Positions 7,814-15,982 of a DNA stretch of 64,000 nt are shown here, piece by piece; positions within the stretch are counted from its first letter, which is position 1; each line of letters begins with the position of its first letter. The notes under the pieces are model-generated. The model worked only from the letters and a program-made list of their open reading frames with translations. It did no database searches and was not told where the DNA came from. The translations under genes and the position numbers were made by a program. Source of the stretch: Nocardioides rotundus (GTDB lineage Bacteria > Actinomycetota > Actinomycetes > Propionibacteriales > Nocardioidaceae); assembly GCF_019931675.1 (NCBI RefSeq), contig NZ_CP082922.1:62001-126000 (forward strand), given 5' to 3'.

Positions 7814-8794
7814 ATGCGCGCCATCCAGGTCATCGACACCACCGGCCCCGAGCACCTCGAGGTGCGGGAGGTCGACGAGCCCACGGCCGGTCCGGACGAG
7901 GTCGTCGTGGAGGTGGAGTCCGTTGGCGTGGCCTTCCCCGACCTGCTCCTCTCGCGGGGGGAGTACCAGCTCAAGCCGGAGCCGCCGTTCACCCTCGGCG
8001 TCGACTTCGCGGGGCGGGTGGTCTCGACAGGCTCGACCACCGAAGGGACAGGCTCGACCAGCGAACAGCGGGTCGCGGGGGTGCTGCCGCACGGCGGCGC
8101 GGCCGAGCGGGTCGCCGTACCGGCCTCGTTCGTCTTCCCGCTGCCGGACGGGACCTCCTACGACGAGGGCGCGGCGCTGCCGATGAACTACCTCACCGCC
8201 CACTTCGCGCTCGCGGTGCGCGGCCAGGTGGGCGCGGGCGACACGGTGCTCGTGCACGGCGCCGCCGGGGGCGTCGGTACGGCGTCCCTGCAGGTCGCCA
8301 AGGGCCTCGGCGCCCGCACCATCGCGGTCACCAGCACCGAGGAGAAGGCGGACTTCGCCCGGGCCGCCGGCGCCGACGACGCGGTGCTGCTCGACGGCTT
8401 CAAGGACGCCGTCGGCGAGCTGACCCGGGGCCGCGGCGTGGACGCCGTGGTCGACGTCGTGGGCGGCGACGCCTTCACCGACTCGCTGCGCGTGCTCGCG
8501 CCGCTGGGCCGGCTGCTGGTCATCGGGTTCGCCGCCGGCCAGGGCATCCCCGAGGTGAAGGTGAACCGGCTGCTGCTCAACAACATCGACGTCCGCGGCG
8601 TCGGGTGGGGCGCCTACGCGATGGTGCGGCCGGGGTACATGCAGGAGCAGTGGGCCGAGCTGCTGCCGATGATCGAGGCGGGCGTGGTGCGGCCGCCGAT
8701 CGGGTCGACGTACTCCTTCGAGGACTTCGGCACGGCGCTCCTGGACCTCGACCAAAGGCGGATGCTGGGCAAGGGAGTCGTCCGCGTCCGGTGA
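7814..8794 (+). CDS. Zinc-free MDR superfamily NADPH:quinone oxidoreductase-like protein
   Basis: This 326-residue medium-chain dehydrogenase/reductase has a GroES-like N-terminal half and a Rossmann half with the NADP motif HGAAGGVGTASLQVAKGLGA (residues about 140-159). It lacks the zinc-ligand pattern of alcohol dehydrogenases and resembles quinone oxidoreductase (Qor) proteins. The physiological substrate is unknown. Residues about 69-86 (VVSTGSTTEGTGSTSEQR) are encoded by a family A repeat sitting in frame between FAG and RVAG, where relatives have a short turn. The gene therefore appears to have tolerated an insertion in a surface loop. Its start is leaderless. Confidence 0.85.
   Translation: MRAIQVIDTTGPEHLEVREVDEPTAGPDEVVVEVESVGVAFPDLLLSRGEYQLKPEPPFTLGVDFAGRVVSTGSTTEGTGSTSEQRVAGVLPHGGAAERVAVPASFVFPLPDGTSYDEGAALPMNYLTAHFALAVRGQVGAGDTVLVHGAAGGVGTASLQVAKGLGARTIAVTSTEEKADFARAAGADDAVLLDGFKDAVGELTRGRGVDAVVDVVGGDAFTDSLRVLAPLGRLLVIGFAAGQGIPEVKVNRLLLNNIDVRGVGWGAYAMVRPGYMQEQWAELLPMIEAGVVRPPIGSTYSFEDFGTALLDLDQRRMLGKGVVRVR
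8017..8067 (+). repeat. Family A interspersed repeat, copy 2 (inside a reductase gene)
   Basis: The copy begins GGTGGTCTCGACAGGCTCGA, exactly as copy 1 does, and has a second GGCTCGACC 21 bases on. It is read in frame within the MDR reductase gene and encodes a Ser/Thr/Gly-rich stretch. The reading frame of its core (GTC TCG ACA GGC TCG ACC) is the same as in copy 3. Confidence 0.8.
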
Positions 8795-8800
8795 CCGGGC

Positions 8801-8806
8801 TAGGCT
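8801..8806 (+). promoter_or_regulatory. -10 element (TAGGCT) of a leaderless start
   Basis: TAGGCT lies 7 bases before the GTG at 8814, with no ribosome binding site between. The following CGACCGG makes it resemble a fragment of a family A repeat, which may be chance. Confidence 0.45.
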
Positions 8807-8813
8807 CGACCGG

Positions 8814-10763
8814 GTGACGATCCTCGATGACGCCCGCGCGGGCATGGACCCCGACATCCGCCCCCAGGACGACCTCTTCGGCCACATGAACGGCCAGTGG
8901 CTGGCCACGGAGGAGATCCCCTCCGACCGGTCCAGCTGGGGCCCGTTCGTCCAGCTCGCCGACGTCGCTGAGGACCAGGTCCGCCAGATCATCGAGGACC
9001 TCTCCACCGGCGCGCTGGAGGAGATCCCCGACCCGGCCGAGGCGGAGAAGCTGGCTGCGCTGCACGCCTCCTTCATGGACACCGCCGAGGTCGAGCGCCG
9101 CGGCACCGAGCCGCTGAGGCCGCTGCTGGCCGAGGTCGCCGGACTGCAGAGCACCGCCGACCTGGCCGCCTTCCTCGGGGCGTTCGAGCGCACCGGCGGC
9201 AGCGGCCTGTTCGGGATGTACATCGACACCGACCGCAAGGACTCCGACCGCTACCTGGTCTATGCGATGCAGGGCGGCCTCGGGCTGCCGGACGAGTCCT
9301 ACTACCGCGAGGAGAAGTTCGCGGAGATCCGGGAGAGGTACGCCGCCTACCTGGAGCGGATGTTCACCCTCGCGGGGTACGACGACCCCGCCGGCGCCGC
9401 GGCGAACGTGCTCGCCCTGGAGACCCGGATCGCCGAGGGGCACTGGGAGCGCGCGGAGACCCGCGAGGTGCAGAAGACCTACAACCTGCACACCTTCGAC
9501 GGACTGGTCGCGCTCACGCCCGGCTTCGACTGGCGCACCTACATCGAGCGGCTCGGCGGCTCGGAGCAGACCCTGGCCGAGGTGGTCGTCAAGGAGCCCT
9601 CGTTCTTCACCCACCTGGAGCAGGTGCTCGCCGAGACGCCGATCGAGGAGTGGCGCGACTGGGTCGCGGCGCGGGTGATCCGCGCGAGCTCGCCGTACCT
9701 CACCGACGACTTCGTCGAGACCAACTTCGACTTCTACGGCCGCACGCTCAACGGCACCCCGGAGCTGCGGGCGCGGTGGAAGCGCGGGGTCTCCTTCGTC
9801 GAGGGCGCGATGGGCGAGGCGGTCGGCAAGCTCTACGTCGCGCGGCATTTCCCGCCGACGTCCAAGGCGCTGATGGACGAGCTGGTCGCGAACCTGCTCG
9901 AGGCCTACCGGCAGTCGATCTCCAAGCTGGACTGGATGACCGAAGAGACCAAGGCGCGCGCCTACGACAAGCTCGCGACCTTCCGGCCCAAGATCGGCTA
10001 CCCCGACGAGTTCCGCGACTACTCCGCCCTCGAGGTGCGCGCCGACGACCTGCTCGGCAACGTGGCGCGCGCGGCGGCGTTCGAGACCGACCGGGAGCTG
10101 GCCAAGATCGGCTCGCCGGTCGACCGCGACGAGTGGTTCATGCTGCCGCAGACGGTCAACGCCTACTACAACCCCGGCACCAACGAGATCTGCTTCCCCG
10201 CGGGGATCCTGCAGCGGCCGTTCTTCGCACCCGACGCCGAGGAGGCGGAGAACTACGGCGGCATCGGCGCGGTCATCGGCCACGAGATCGGCCACGGCTT
10301 CGACGACCAGGGCGCGCAGTACGACGGCCAGGGCAACCTCAACGACTGGTGGACCCCCGCCGACAAGGAGGCCTTCCAGGTCAAGTCCCGCGCGCTGGTC
10401 GAGCAGTACGACGGGTTCTCCCCGCGCAACCTGCCCGGCGAGCACGTCAACGGCTCGCTCACCGTCGGCGAGAACATCGGCGACCTCGGCGGCCTCACCA
10501 TCGGGCACACGGCCTACCTCATCGCCCGCGGCGGCTCGGCCGAGCCCGAGGACCGCAAGAAGGTCTTCCTCAACTGGGCCTACGTCTGGCGCACCAAGCG
10601 GCGTCGCGAGCAGGAGCAGCAGTTCCTCACCATCGACCCGCACTCGCCGCCGGAGTTCCGGGCGAACATCGTGCGCAACCTCGACGAGTTCCACGAGGTC
10701 TTCGGCACCGCCCCGGGCGACGGGCTCTGGCTCGACCCGGACCTGCGGGTCCGGATCTGGTGA
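8814..10763 (+). CDS. M13 family metalloendopeptidase (neprilysin/PepO-like)
   Basis: The protein has 649 residues, the usual size of bacterial PepO. It carries the zinc motif HEIGH within GHEIGHGFDDQG (about residue 487), the third-ligand motif ENIGDLGG (about residue 550), the NAYYNP substrate-binding segment and an N-terminal Peptidase_M13_N domain. No signal peptide or membrane anchor is visible, so it is probably cytoplasmic and cleaves oligopeptides. It starts at a leaderless GTG and ends with the usual family C terminus, DPDLRVRIW. It is not clearly co-transcribed with its neighbours. Confidence 0.93.
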   Translation: MTILDDARAGMDPDIRPQDDLFGHMNGQWLATEEIPSDRSSWGPFVQLADVAEDQVRQIIEDLSTGALEEIPDPAEAEKLAALHASFMDTAEVERRGTEPLRPLLAEVAGLQSTADLAAFLGAFERTGGSGLFGMYIDTDRKDSDRYLVYAMQGGLGLPDESYYREEKFAEIRERYAAYLERMFTLAGYDDPAGAAANVLALETRIAEGHWERAETREVQKTYNLHTFDGLVALTPGFDWRTYIERLGGSEQTLAEVVVKEPSFFTHLEQVLAETPIEEWRDWVAARVIRASSPYLTDDFVETNFDFYGRTLNGTPELRARWKRGVSFVEGAMGEAVGKLYVARHFPPTSKALMDELVANLLEAYRQSISKLDWMTEETKARAYDKLATFRPKIGYPDEFRDYSALEVRADDLLGNVARAAAFETDRELAKIGSPVDRDEWFMLPQTVNAYYNPGTNEICFPAGILQRPFFAPDAEEAENYGGIGAVIGHEIGHGFDDQGAQYDGQGNLNDWWTPADKEAFQVKSRALVEQYDGFSPRNLPGEHVNGSLTVGENIGDLGGLTIGHTAYLIARGGSAEPEDRKKVFLNWAYVWRTKRRREQEQQFLTIDPHSPPEFRANIVRNLDEFHEVFGTAPGDGLWLDPDLRVRIW

Positions 10764-10951
10764 GAGGCTGACCGGCCCGGGTCCGGGGGTCGGGCGTGCA
10801 CGAAGCACGGAGTATCCGGTGCGGAGACTCGCTCCGGGCCCGATGAGACCAGAGGGTGCGGCGGAGCCCGCTCGCCTTCCTGGGTGGTTCGTGCACGGGT
10901 CGTCGTCCAGCGCGGCCGGGAGCCGGTCGTCTGCGAGTCAGGAGGGTGAGG

Positions 10952-11710
10952 ATGGAGACCAGCGAGGCCCACGCCCAGCGGCGCTTCGGGGTGCGTCTGG
11001 AGTGGGGACCGGTCGGGGCCGCCGCGGTGCCGGCGGACGTGGCGGTGGTGGTCGACGTCCTCTCCTTCACCACCACGCTCACGGTCGCGGCCGAGCGCGG
11101 GATCGAGGTCTTCCCCTACCCCTGGAACGACGCCCGGGCCGCGGAGCACGCGATGCGGTACGCCGCCACACTGGCCGTCGGGCGCTTCGAGGCCCGGGCC
11201 CGGAGCGACCGGCGGCACGTCTCGCTCTCCCCGGCGAGCCTCGAGCAGGTCGAGGACGTCGAGCGCCTGGTCCTGCCCAGCCCCAACGGCTCGACCATCG
11301 CCTTCGCGCTGCGCGACACCGGCGCGACCGTGGTGGGCGCGAGCCTGCGCAACGCCGCCGCGGTCGCCGCCTTCCTCCGGCCGTGGGCCGCCCAGGGCCG
11401 CTCGATCCTGCTCGTCCCGGCCGGCGAGCGGTGGCCCGACGACACGCTGCGTCCCGCGGTGGAGGACCTCTGGGGCGCCGGCGCGGTCCTGGCCGCGCTC
11501 GCCGACGCCGGGGTCGGCGGGTTCTCGCCCGAGGCGGCCACCGCCGCGGCGGCCTACCGTTCCCTGTCGTCGGTCCCCGACGCCCTGCGCGACTGCGCGT
11601 CCGGGCGCGAGCTGGTGGACGCGGGCTTCGGCGAGGACGTGGAGGTCGCGGCCCGGGTGGACGCCGCCGACGTGGTCCCTGTCCTGGAGGGCGAGCGGTT
11701 CCGGGCCTGA
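10952..11710 (+). CDS. ComB-like 2-phosphosulfolactate phosphatase family protein
   Basis: The 252-residue protein contains the ComB signatures VVVDVLSFTTTLT near the N terminus and LPSPNGSTIAF in the middle. ComB hydrolyses 2-phospho-3-sulfolactate in archaeal coenzyme M synthesis. Actinobacteria make no coenzyme M, so the substrate here is unknown. I chose the ATG at 10952 because GGAGGGTGAG sits just before it. The frame extends 32 codons further upstream through arginine-rich residues of no recognisable family. The gene lies alone between the M13 peptidase and RecQ. Confidence 0.82.
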   Translation: METSEAHAQRRFGVRLEWGPVGAAAVPADVAVVVDVLSFTTTLTVAAERGIEVFPYPWNDARAAEHAMRYAATLAVGRFEARARSDRRHVSLSPASLEQVEDVERLVLPSPNGSTIAFALRDTGATVVGASLRNAAAVAAFLRPWAAQGRSILLVPAGERWPDDTLRPAVEDLWGAGAVLAALADAGVGGFSPEAATAAAAYRSLSSVPDALRDCASGRELVDAGFGEDVEVAARVDAADVVPVLEGERFRA

Positions 11711-11759
11711 CCGGCCGGGCCGGGGGAGGCCTGTCGGAGCGCCCTGGTAGGCAGGGCCC

Positions 11760-13850
11760 ATGACCTCCGACGTACGGCGACACGCCGCCGAGCACCTCCG
11801 GGCGCTCGTCGGCCGCGACGACGCCGAGCTGCGCGACGACCAGTGGACCGCGATCGAGGCGCTGCTGGGGCACCGGCGGGCCCTGGTCGTGCAGCGCACC
11901 GGCTGGGGCAAGTCGGCGGTCTACTTCATCGCCACCCTGCTGCTGCGCGAGCAGGGTGCCGGTCCCACCGTGATCATCAGCCCGCTGCTCGCCCTCATGC
12001 GCAACCAGATCGCCGCGGCCGAGCGGGCGGGCATCCGCGCGGTCACCATCAACTCCACCAACGCCGAGCAGTGGGAGGAGGTGCAGATGCGGATCGCCGC
12101 GGGCGAGGTCGACGTCCTGCTGGTCAGCCCCGAGCGGCTCAACAACCCCGGCTTCCGCGACGAGGTCCTGCCCCGGCTGGCCGCCACCACCGGCCTGCTC
12201 GTCGTCGACGAGGCGCACTGCATCTCCGACTGGGGCCACGACTTCCGTCCCGACTATCGCCGGATCCGCACCCTGCTGGGCGAGCTGCCCGACGGCATCC
12301 CGGTGCTCGCCACCACCGCGACGGCCAACGCGCGGGTGACCCGCGACGTGGCCGAGCAGCTCGGCGCGGACACCTTGGTGCTGCGGGGCAGCCTGGACCG
12401 CGAGTCCCTGCGGCTCGGCGTCCTGGACCTGCCCGGCGCCGGCCAGCGGCTGGGCTGGCTGGCCGAGCACCTGGGCGAGCTGCCCGGCTCGGGCATCGTC
12501 TACTGCCTCACCGTCGCCGCCACGCAGGAGGTGGCCCAGCACCTGGCCGCCCACGGTCACGCGGTGGCGGCCTACTCCGGCCAGACCGAGGCGGGCGAGC
12601 GGCTCGGGCTGGAGCAGGCGCTGCTCGACGGCGACCTCAAGGCGCTGGTGGCGACCAGTGCGCTTGGGATGGGCTTCGACGCCCGGCTCGGGTTCGTGGT
12701 GAACCTCGGGGCGCCGCAGTCGCCGGTCTCCTACTACCAGCAGGTCGGCCGTGCCGGTCGCGGGCTGCGGGAGGGCGACCAGGCGACGGTGGTGCTGATG
12801 CCGCAGCGCGAGGACAAGGACATCTGGGCCTACTTCGCCTCCCTCGCCTTCCCCTCCGAGGCGCTGGTCCGCCGTACCCTCGGCGTGCTCGCCGACAACG
12901 GGGCCCCGATGAGCACCGCAGCGCTGGAGACCGAGGTCGACCTGTCGCGCACGCGGCTGGAGACGATGCTCAAGGTGCTCGACGTCGACGGTGCCGTCCG
13001 CCGCGTCAAGGGCGGCTGGGAGTCGACCGGCCAGGAGTGGGACTACGACGCCGACCGCTATGCCCGGGTCGCGGCGGCGCGGGAGCGCGAGCAGGCCGCG
13101 ATGCTCGACTACCTGCGCACCGACGTGTGCCGGATGCGGTTCCTGCGCGACCAGCTCGACGACCCCGCGCTCGAGGGCGCGCCCGATTGCGGGCGCTGCG
13201 ACAACTGCGGCGGGCTCGAGCTGCCCGCGGCCGTGTCGGAGGACTCGACCGCCCAGGCCGAGGAGGCGCTGGCCCGGCCGGGGGTCGTCATCGAGCCGCG
13301 GAAGATGTGGCCGACCGGGCTGGACCGGCTCGGGCTCGACCTCAAGGGGAAGATCGCCGAGGGTGCCTCGCCCGGCCGCGCCGTGGCCCGACTCACCGAC
13401 CTCGGTCACGGGCAGGCGCTGCGCGAGCTGTTCCGCGAGGGCGCGGGCGACCAGCAGGTGCCGGTGCCGCTGGTGCGCGCGGTGACCGAGGTGCTCGGCG
13501 ACTGGCGTCCCCGGGTGGACGGGATCGTCGCGGTCGAGTCCGCGACCCGGCCGACCCTGACCCGGGATCTGGCCGAGGGGCTCTCCCGCTACCTCGGCGT
13601 TCCGGTCCTGGGGCGGTTCGCGATCGTCGACCCCGACGTGCTCCCCGGCCAGGGCGCGGCCAACAGCGCCCGCCGGGTCGCCGCCGTGCGTCGCCGGTTC
13701 GCGCTCGAGGCCGACGTGCCGCCCGGCGCGAGCGTGCTCCTGGTCGACGACCTGGTCGGCACCGGCTGGACCCTGACCGTGGCCGCGGCGCAGCTGCGGG
13801 CGGCCGGCGCGGGGGAGGTGCTGCCGCTGACCCTGGGCGCCGCGGGCTGA
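11760..13850 (+). CDS. RecQ-type ATP-dependent DNA helicase with C-terminal phosphoribosyltransferase domain
   Basis: The 696-residue protein has RecQ motifs in order: TGWGKSAVY (Walker A, about residue 48), VVDEAHCISDWGHDFRPDY (DEAH box), the QQVGRAGR helicase motif VI and the zinc-binding cysteines CGRCDNC (about residue 480). It should unwind DNA 3' to 5' in recombination and repair. The last 130 residues end in VLLVDDLVGTGWT, a type I phosphoribosyltransferase PRPP-binding motif, and no HRDC domain is seen. ComF-like PRT domains of this kind occur in competence and DNA-uptake proteins. Their role on a helicase is not established. The start appears leaderless (TAGGCA 6 bases upstream). Confidence 0.9.
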   Translation: MTSDVRRHAAEHLRALVGRDDAELRDDQWTAIEALLGHRRALVVQRTGWGKSAVYFIATLLLREQGAGPTVIISPLLALMRNQIAAAERAGIRAVTINSTNAEQWEEVQMRIAAGEVDVLLVSPERLNNPGFRDEVLPRLAATTGLLVVDEAHCISDWGHDFRPDYRRIRTLLGELPDGIPVLATTATANARVTRDVAEQLGADTLVLRGSLDRESLRLGVLDLPGAGQRLGWLAEHLGELPGSGIVYCLTVAATQEVAQHLAAHGHAVAAYSGQTEAGERLGLEQALLDGDLKALVATSALGMGFDARLGFVVNLGAPQSPVSYYQQVGRAGRGLREGDQATVVLMPQREDKDIWAYFASLAFPSEALVRRTLGVLADNGAPMSTAALETEVDLSRTRLETMLKVLDVDGAVRRVKGGWESTGQEWDYDADRYARVAAAREREQAAMLDYLRTDVCRMRFLRDQLDDPALEGAPDCGRCDNCGGLELPAAVSEDSTAQAEEALARPGVVIEPRKMWPTGLDRLGLDLKGKIAEGASPGRAVARLTDLGHGQALRELFREGAGDQQVPVPLVRAVTEVLGDWRPRVDGIVAVESATRPTLTRDLAEGLSRYLGVPVLGRFAIVDPDVLPGQGAANSARRVAAVRRRFALEADVPPGASVLLVDDLVGTGWTLTVAAAQLRAAGAGEVLPLTLGAAG

Positions 13851-13894
13851 GCCGCGGACAGGCGCGCCGTCGCCGACTGGCAGACTGCGACGCC

Positions 13895-14818
13895 GTGGAG
13901 ACCGGAGCGAGTCGCGTGCCGGCGGCGGGCACCCACGGCGGCGACGGGCCGGCCGTCGCGCGGGCGCTGGGGCTGGACCCCGCCGACCTGCTCGACCTGT
14001 CCCAGAACCTCAACCCCTTCGCCCCCGACCCCGCCGAGGTCGTACGGCGCAACCTGGGCGCGCTCGGGCACTACCCCGACGACCGCGCCGCCACCGGGCT
14101 GCTCGCGGAGCGGCTCGGCGTGGACCCGGGACGGCTGCTGCTCACCAACGGCGGCAGCGAGGCGATCACCCTGGTCGCGGCCGAGCTCGCCGGCGGCGTG
14201 CGCAGCGAGCCCGAGTTCGCCCTCCACCCCCGCGACCCGGACCCCGCACGGCCGCACGGCCCCCGCTGGCGCAGCAACCCGCACTCGCCCACCGGCCGGC
14301 TCGCCGGACCCGAGGAGACCGCCGACGTCTGGGACGAGGCCTTCCACGCCCTGGCCACCGGTGCCTGGACCGCCGGCCGGGAGGACGGGGCGGTCGTCGT
14401 CGGCTCCCTCACCAAGACCTTCGCCTGCCCCGGGCTGCGGCTCGGCTACGTCGTCGCCCGGGACGAGGCCGAGCGGGAGCGCCTGGCCGCCCGACAGCCG
14501 CACTGGTCGGTGGGCGCGCTCGCCCTGGCCTGCCTCCCCGACCTGCTCGGGGCCGCCGACCTGCCGGGTTGGTCCCGCCGGGTCGCCGACGCCCGGCGCG
14601 AGCTGGTGGACCTGCTCAGTGCCCACGGCCTGACCGTGCAGGCGGCCGACGCCCCCTGGGTGCTCGTCGACGCCCCGGGCCTGCGCGACCGGCTGGCCCC
14701 GCGGGGCGTGCTGGTCCGCGACTGCGCGAGCTTCGGCCTGCCGGGGGTCGCGCGGGTCGCCGTACCCGACGCGGACGGGCTGTCCTGCCTCGAGCGCGCA
14801 TTGCTCCGGTCGGGCTGA
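13895..14818 (+). CDS. cobC: Threonine-phosphate decarboxylase-like PLP aminotransferase (CobC/CobD family)
   Basis: This 307-residue fold-type I PLP enzyme has DLSQNLNPFAP at the N terminus, NGGSEAITLV for cofactor phosphate contacts, SNPHSPTG and the PLP lysine in SLTKTFACPGLRLGY. It resembles histidinol-phosphate aminotransferases and the CobC group that makes aminopropanol phosphate for the nucleotide loop of cobalamin. At 307 residues it is shorter than the usual 330-370 because the segment between the small and large domains is compact. Its position directly before the cobalamin riboswitch and cob genes supports the cobalamin role. A second GTG at 13916 is an alternative start. Confidence 0.8.
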   Translation: METGASRVPAAGTHGGDGPAVARALGLDPADLLDLSQNLNPFAPDPAEVVRRNLGALGHYPDDRAATGLLAERLGVDPGRLLLTNGGSEAITLVAAELAGGVRSEPEFALHPRDPDPARPHGPRWRSNPHSPTGRLAGPEETADVWDEAFHALATGAWTAGREDGAVVVGSLTKTFACPGLRLGYVVARDEAERERLAARQPHWSVGALALACLPDLLGAADLPGWSRRVADARRELVDLLSAHGLTVQAADAPWVLVDAPGLRDRLAPRGVLVRDCASFGLPGVARVAVPDADGLSCLERALLRSG

Positions 14819-14825
14819 GCGGGCG

Positions 14826-15027
14826 TACACTCGCTCCGGCGCCAGGAGCCGAAGTCCGGTGAGAAACCGGCACTGACCCGCAACGGTGAAGCCACCTGAG
14901 GAGTGGATGAGTCCGGTCGAACTCCCGGTCGCCGGAGAGAACCCGTCAACAGCCCTCGAGGACAGGGGCCGGTTCGCCACAGCCGCCGGGCTGTCAGGGA
15001 AGCGAATCCTCCTCGATGGACGAGGAG
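14826..15027 (+). ncRNA. Cobalamin riboswitch with start-site sequestering hairpin
   Basis: The conserved core reads AAGTCCGGTGAGAAACCGGC followed by ACTGACCCGCAACGGT (about 14851-14887), the classic B12-element sequence. Further hairpins follow, such as ACAGCC/GGCTGT near 14979-14996. At the 3' end CTCCTCG (15009-15015) can pair with CGAGGAG (15021-15027), which contains the Shine-Dalgarno sequence of the btuF-like gene at 15034. Control is therefore likely translational: adenosylcobalamin binding would favour the closed hairpin and shut off the import and salvage operon. Confidence 0.92.
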
Positions 15028-15033
15028 TTGGAC

Positions 15034-15978
15034 ATGAACCGCACCCGCCCCCTGGCCGCGCTCGCCGCGCTGGCCCTCGCCCTCACCGCCTGCGGCTCGG
15101 AGAGCTCGAGCGACGCCGGCTCCGAGCCGCCCCGCGAGTCGAGCAGCGCGTCGGCCGACTTCCCGGTCACCGTCGACACCCCCGGCGGGGAGATCACCAT
15201 CGACGAGCAGCCGCAGAAGATCGTCTCGCTCTCGCCGTCGGCGACCGAGACCCTCTTCGCCATCGGCGCCGGCGACCAGGTGGTCGCCGCCGACGAGTTC
15301 TCCACCTACCCCAAGGAGGCGCCGACCACGAAGCTGTCCGGCTTCGAGCCGAACGTGGAGGCGATCGCGGAGTACTCCCCCGACCTGGTGGTCGCCGCGA
15401 ACGACGCCAACGGAATGGTCGCCGGCCTGAAGAAGCTCGGCGTCCCGGTGCTCATCAACGCCGCCCCCGCCACGATCGAGCAGGGCTACGACTCGATGGC
15501 CGCGCTGGGCCAGGCGACCGGCCACGTCGACGAGACCGCCGACCTGGTCAAGCAGCTGCGCAGCGACATCGACGCCGCCCTGGCGCAGGCGCCGGACAGG
15601 CCGATCCGGATCTACCACGAGCTCGACGACAGCTACTACTCCGCCAGCTCCTACGGCTTCATCGGCTCGGTCTATGAGCAGATGGGCGCGAAGAACATCG
15701 CCGACGCCGCCGACAAGGACAAGACCGGCTTCCCGCAGCTGACCGAGGAGGCCATCATCAAGGCCGACCCGCAGCTCATCGTGATCACCGACCAGGTGGG
15801 GTACGACGCCCAGGACGTCGCGAACCGCCCGGGCTGGCAGGCCGTCTCGGCCGTGCGCGAGGACAACATCGTCACCGTGAACGCCGACATCGCCTCCCGG
15901 TGGGGGCCCCGGCTGCCGCAGCTGATCGAGCAGGTCGCCGACGCGATGAGCTCGGTGAAGGTCCCCGCCGCCGGCTGA
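15034..15978 (+). CDS. BtuF-like cobalamin/cobinamide ABC transporter substrate-binding lipoprotein
   Basis: The 314-residue precursor has a lipoprotein signal (hydrophobic AALAALALALTACG with the lipobox cysteine near residue 20), a short Ser/Glu linker and a type III periplasmic-binding fold. KIVSLSPSATETLFAIGAGDQVVAADEF-type N-lobe features are present, here seen as IVSLSPSATETLFAIGAG. It would capture corrinoid outside the membrane and deliver it to the permease encoded next. The ATG at 15034 is chosen over an upstream ATG because it has GAGGAG at the right distance. The B12 riboswitch directly upstream strongly favours corrinoid over siderophore. Confidence 0.88.
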   Translation: MNRTRPLAALAALALALTACGSESSSDAGSEPPRESSSASADFPVTVDTPGGEITIDEQPQKIVSLSPSATETLFAIGAGDQVVAADEFSTYPKEAPTTKLSGFEPNVEAIAEYSPDLVVAANDANGMVAGLKKLGVPVLINAAPATIEQGYDSMAALGQATGHVDETADLVKQLRSDIDAALAQAPDRPIRIYHELDDSYYSASSYGFIGSVYEQMGAKNIADAADKDKTGFPQLTEEAIIKADPQLIVITDQVGYDAQDVANRPGWQAVSAVREDNIVTVNADIASRWGPRLPQLIEQVADAMSSVKVPAAG

Positions 15979-15982
15979 GTCG

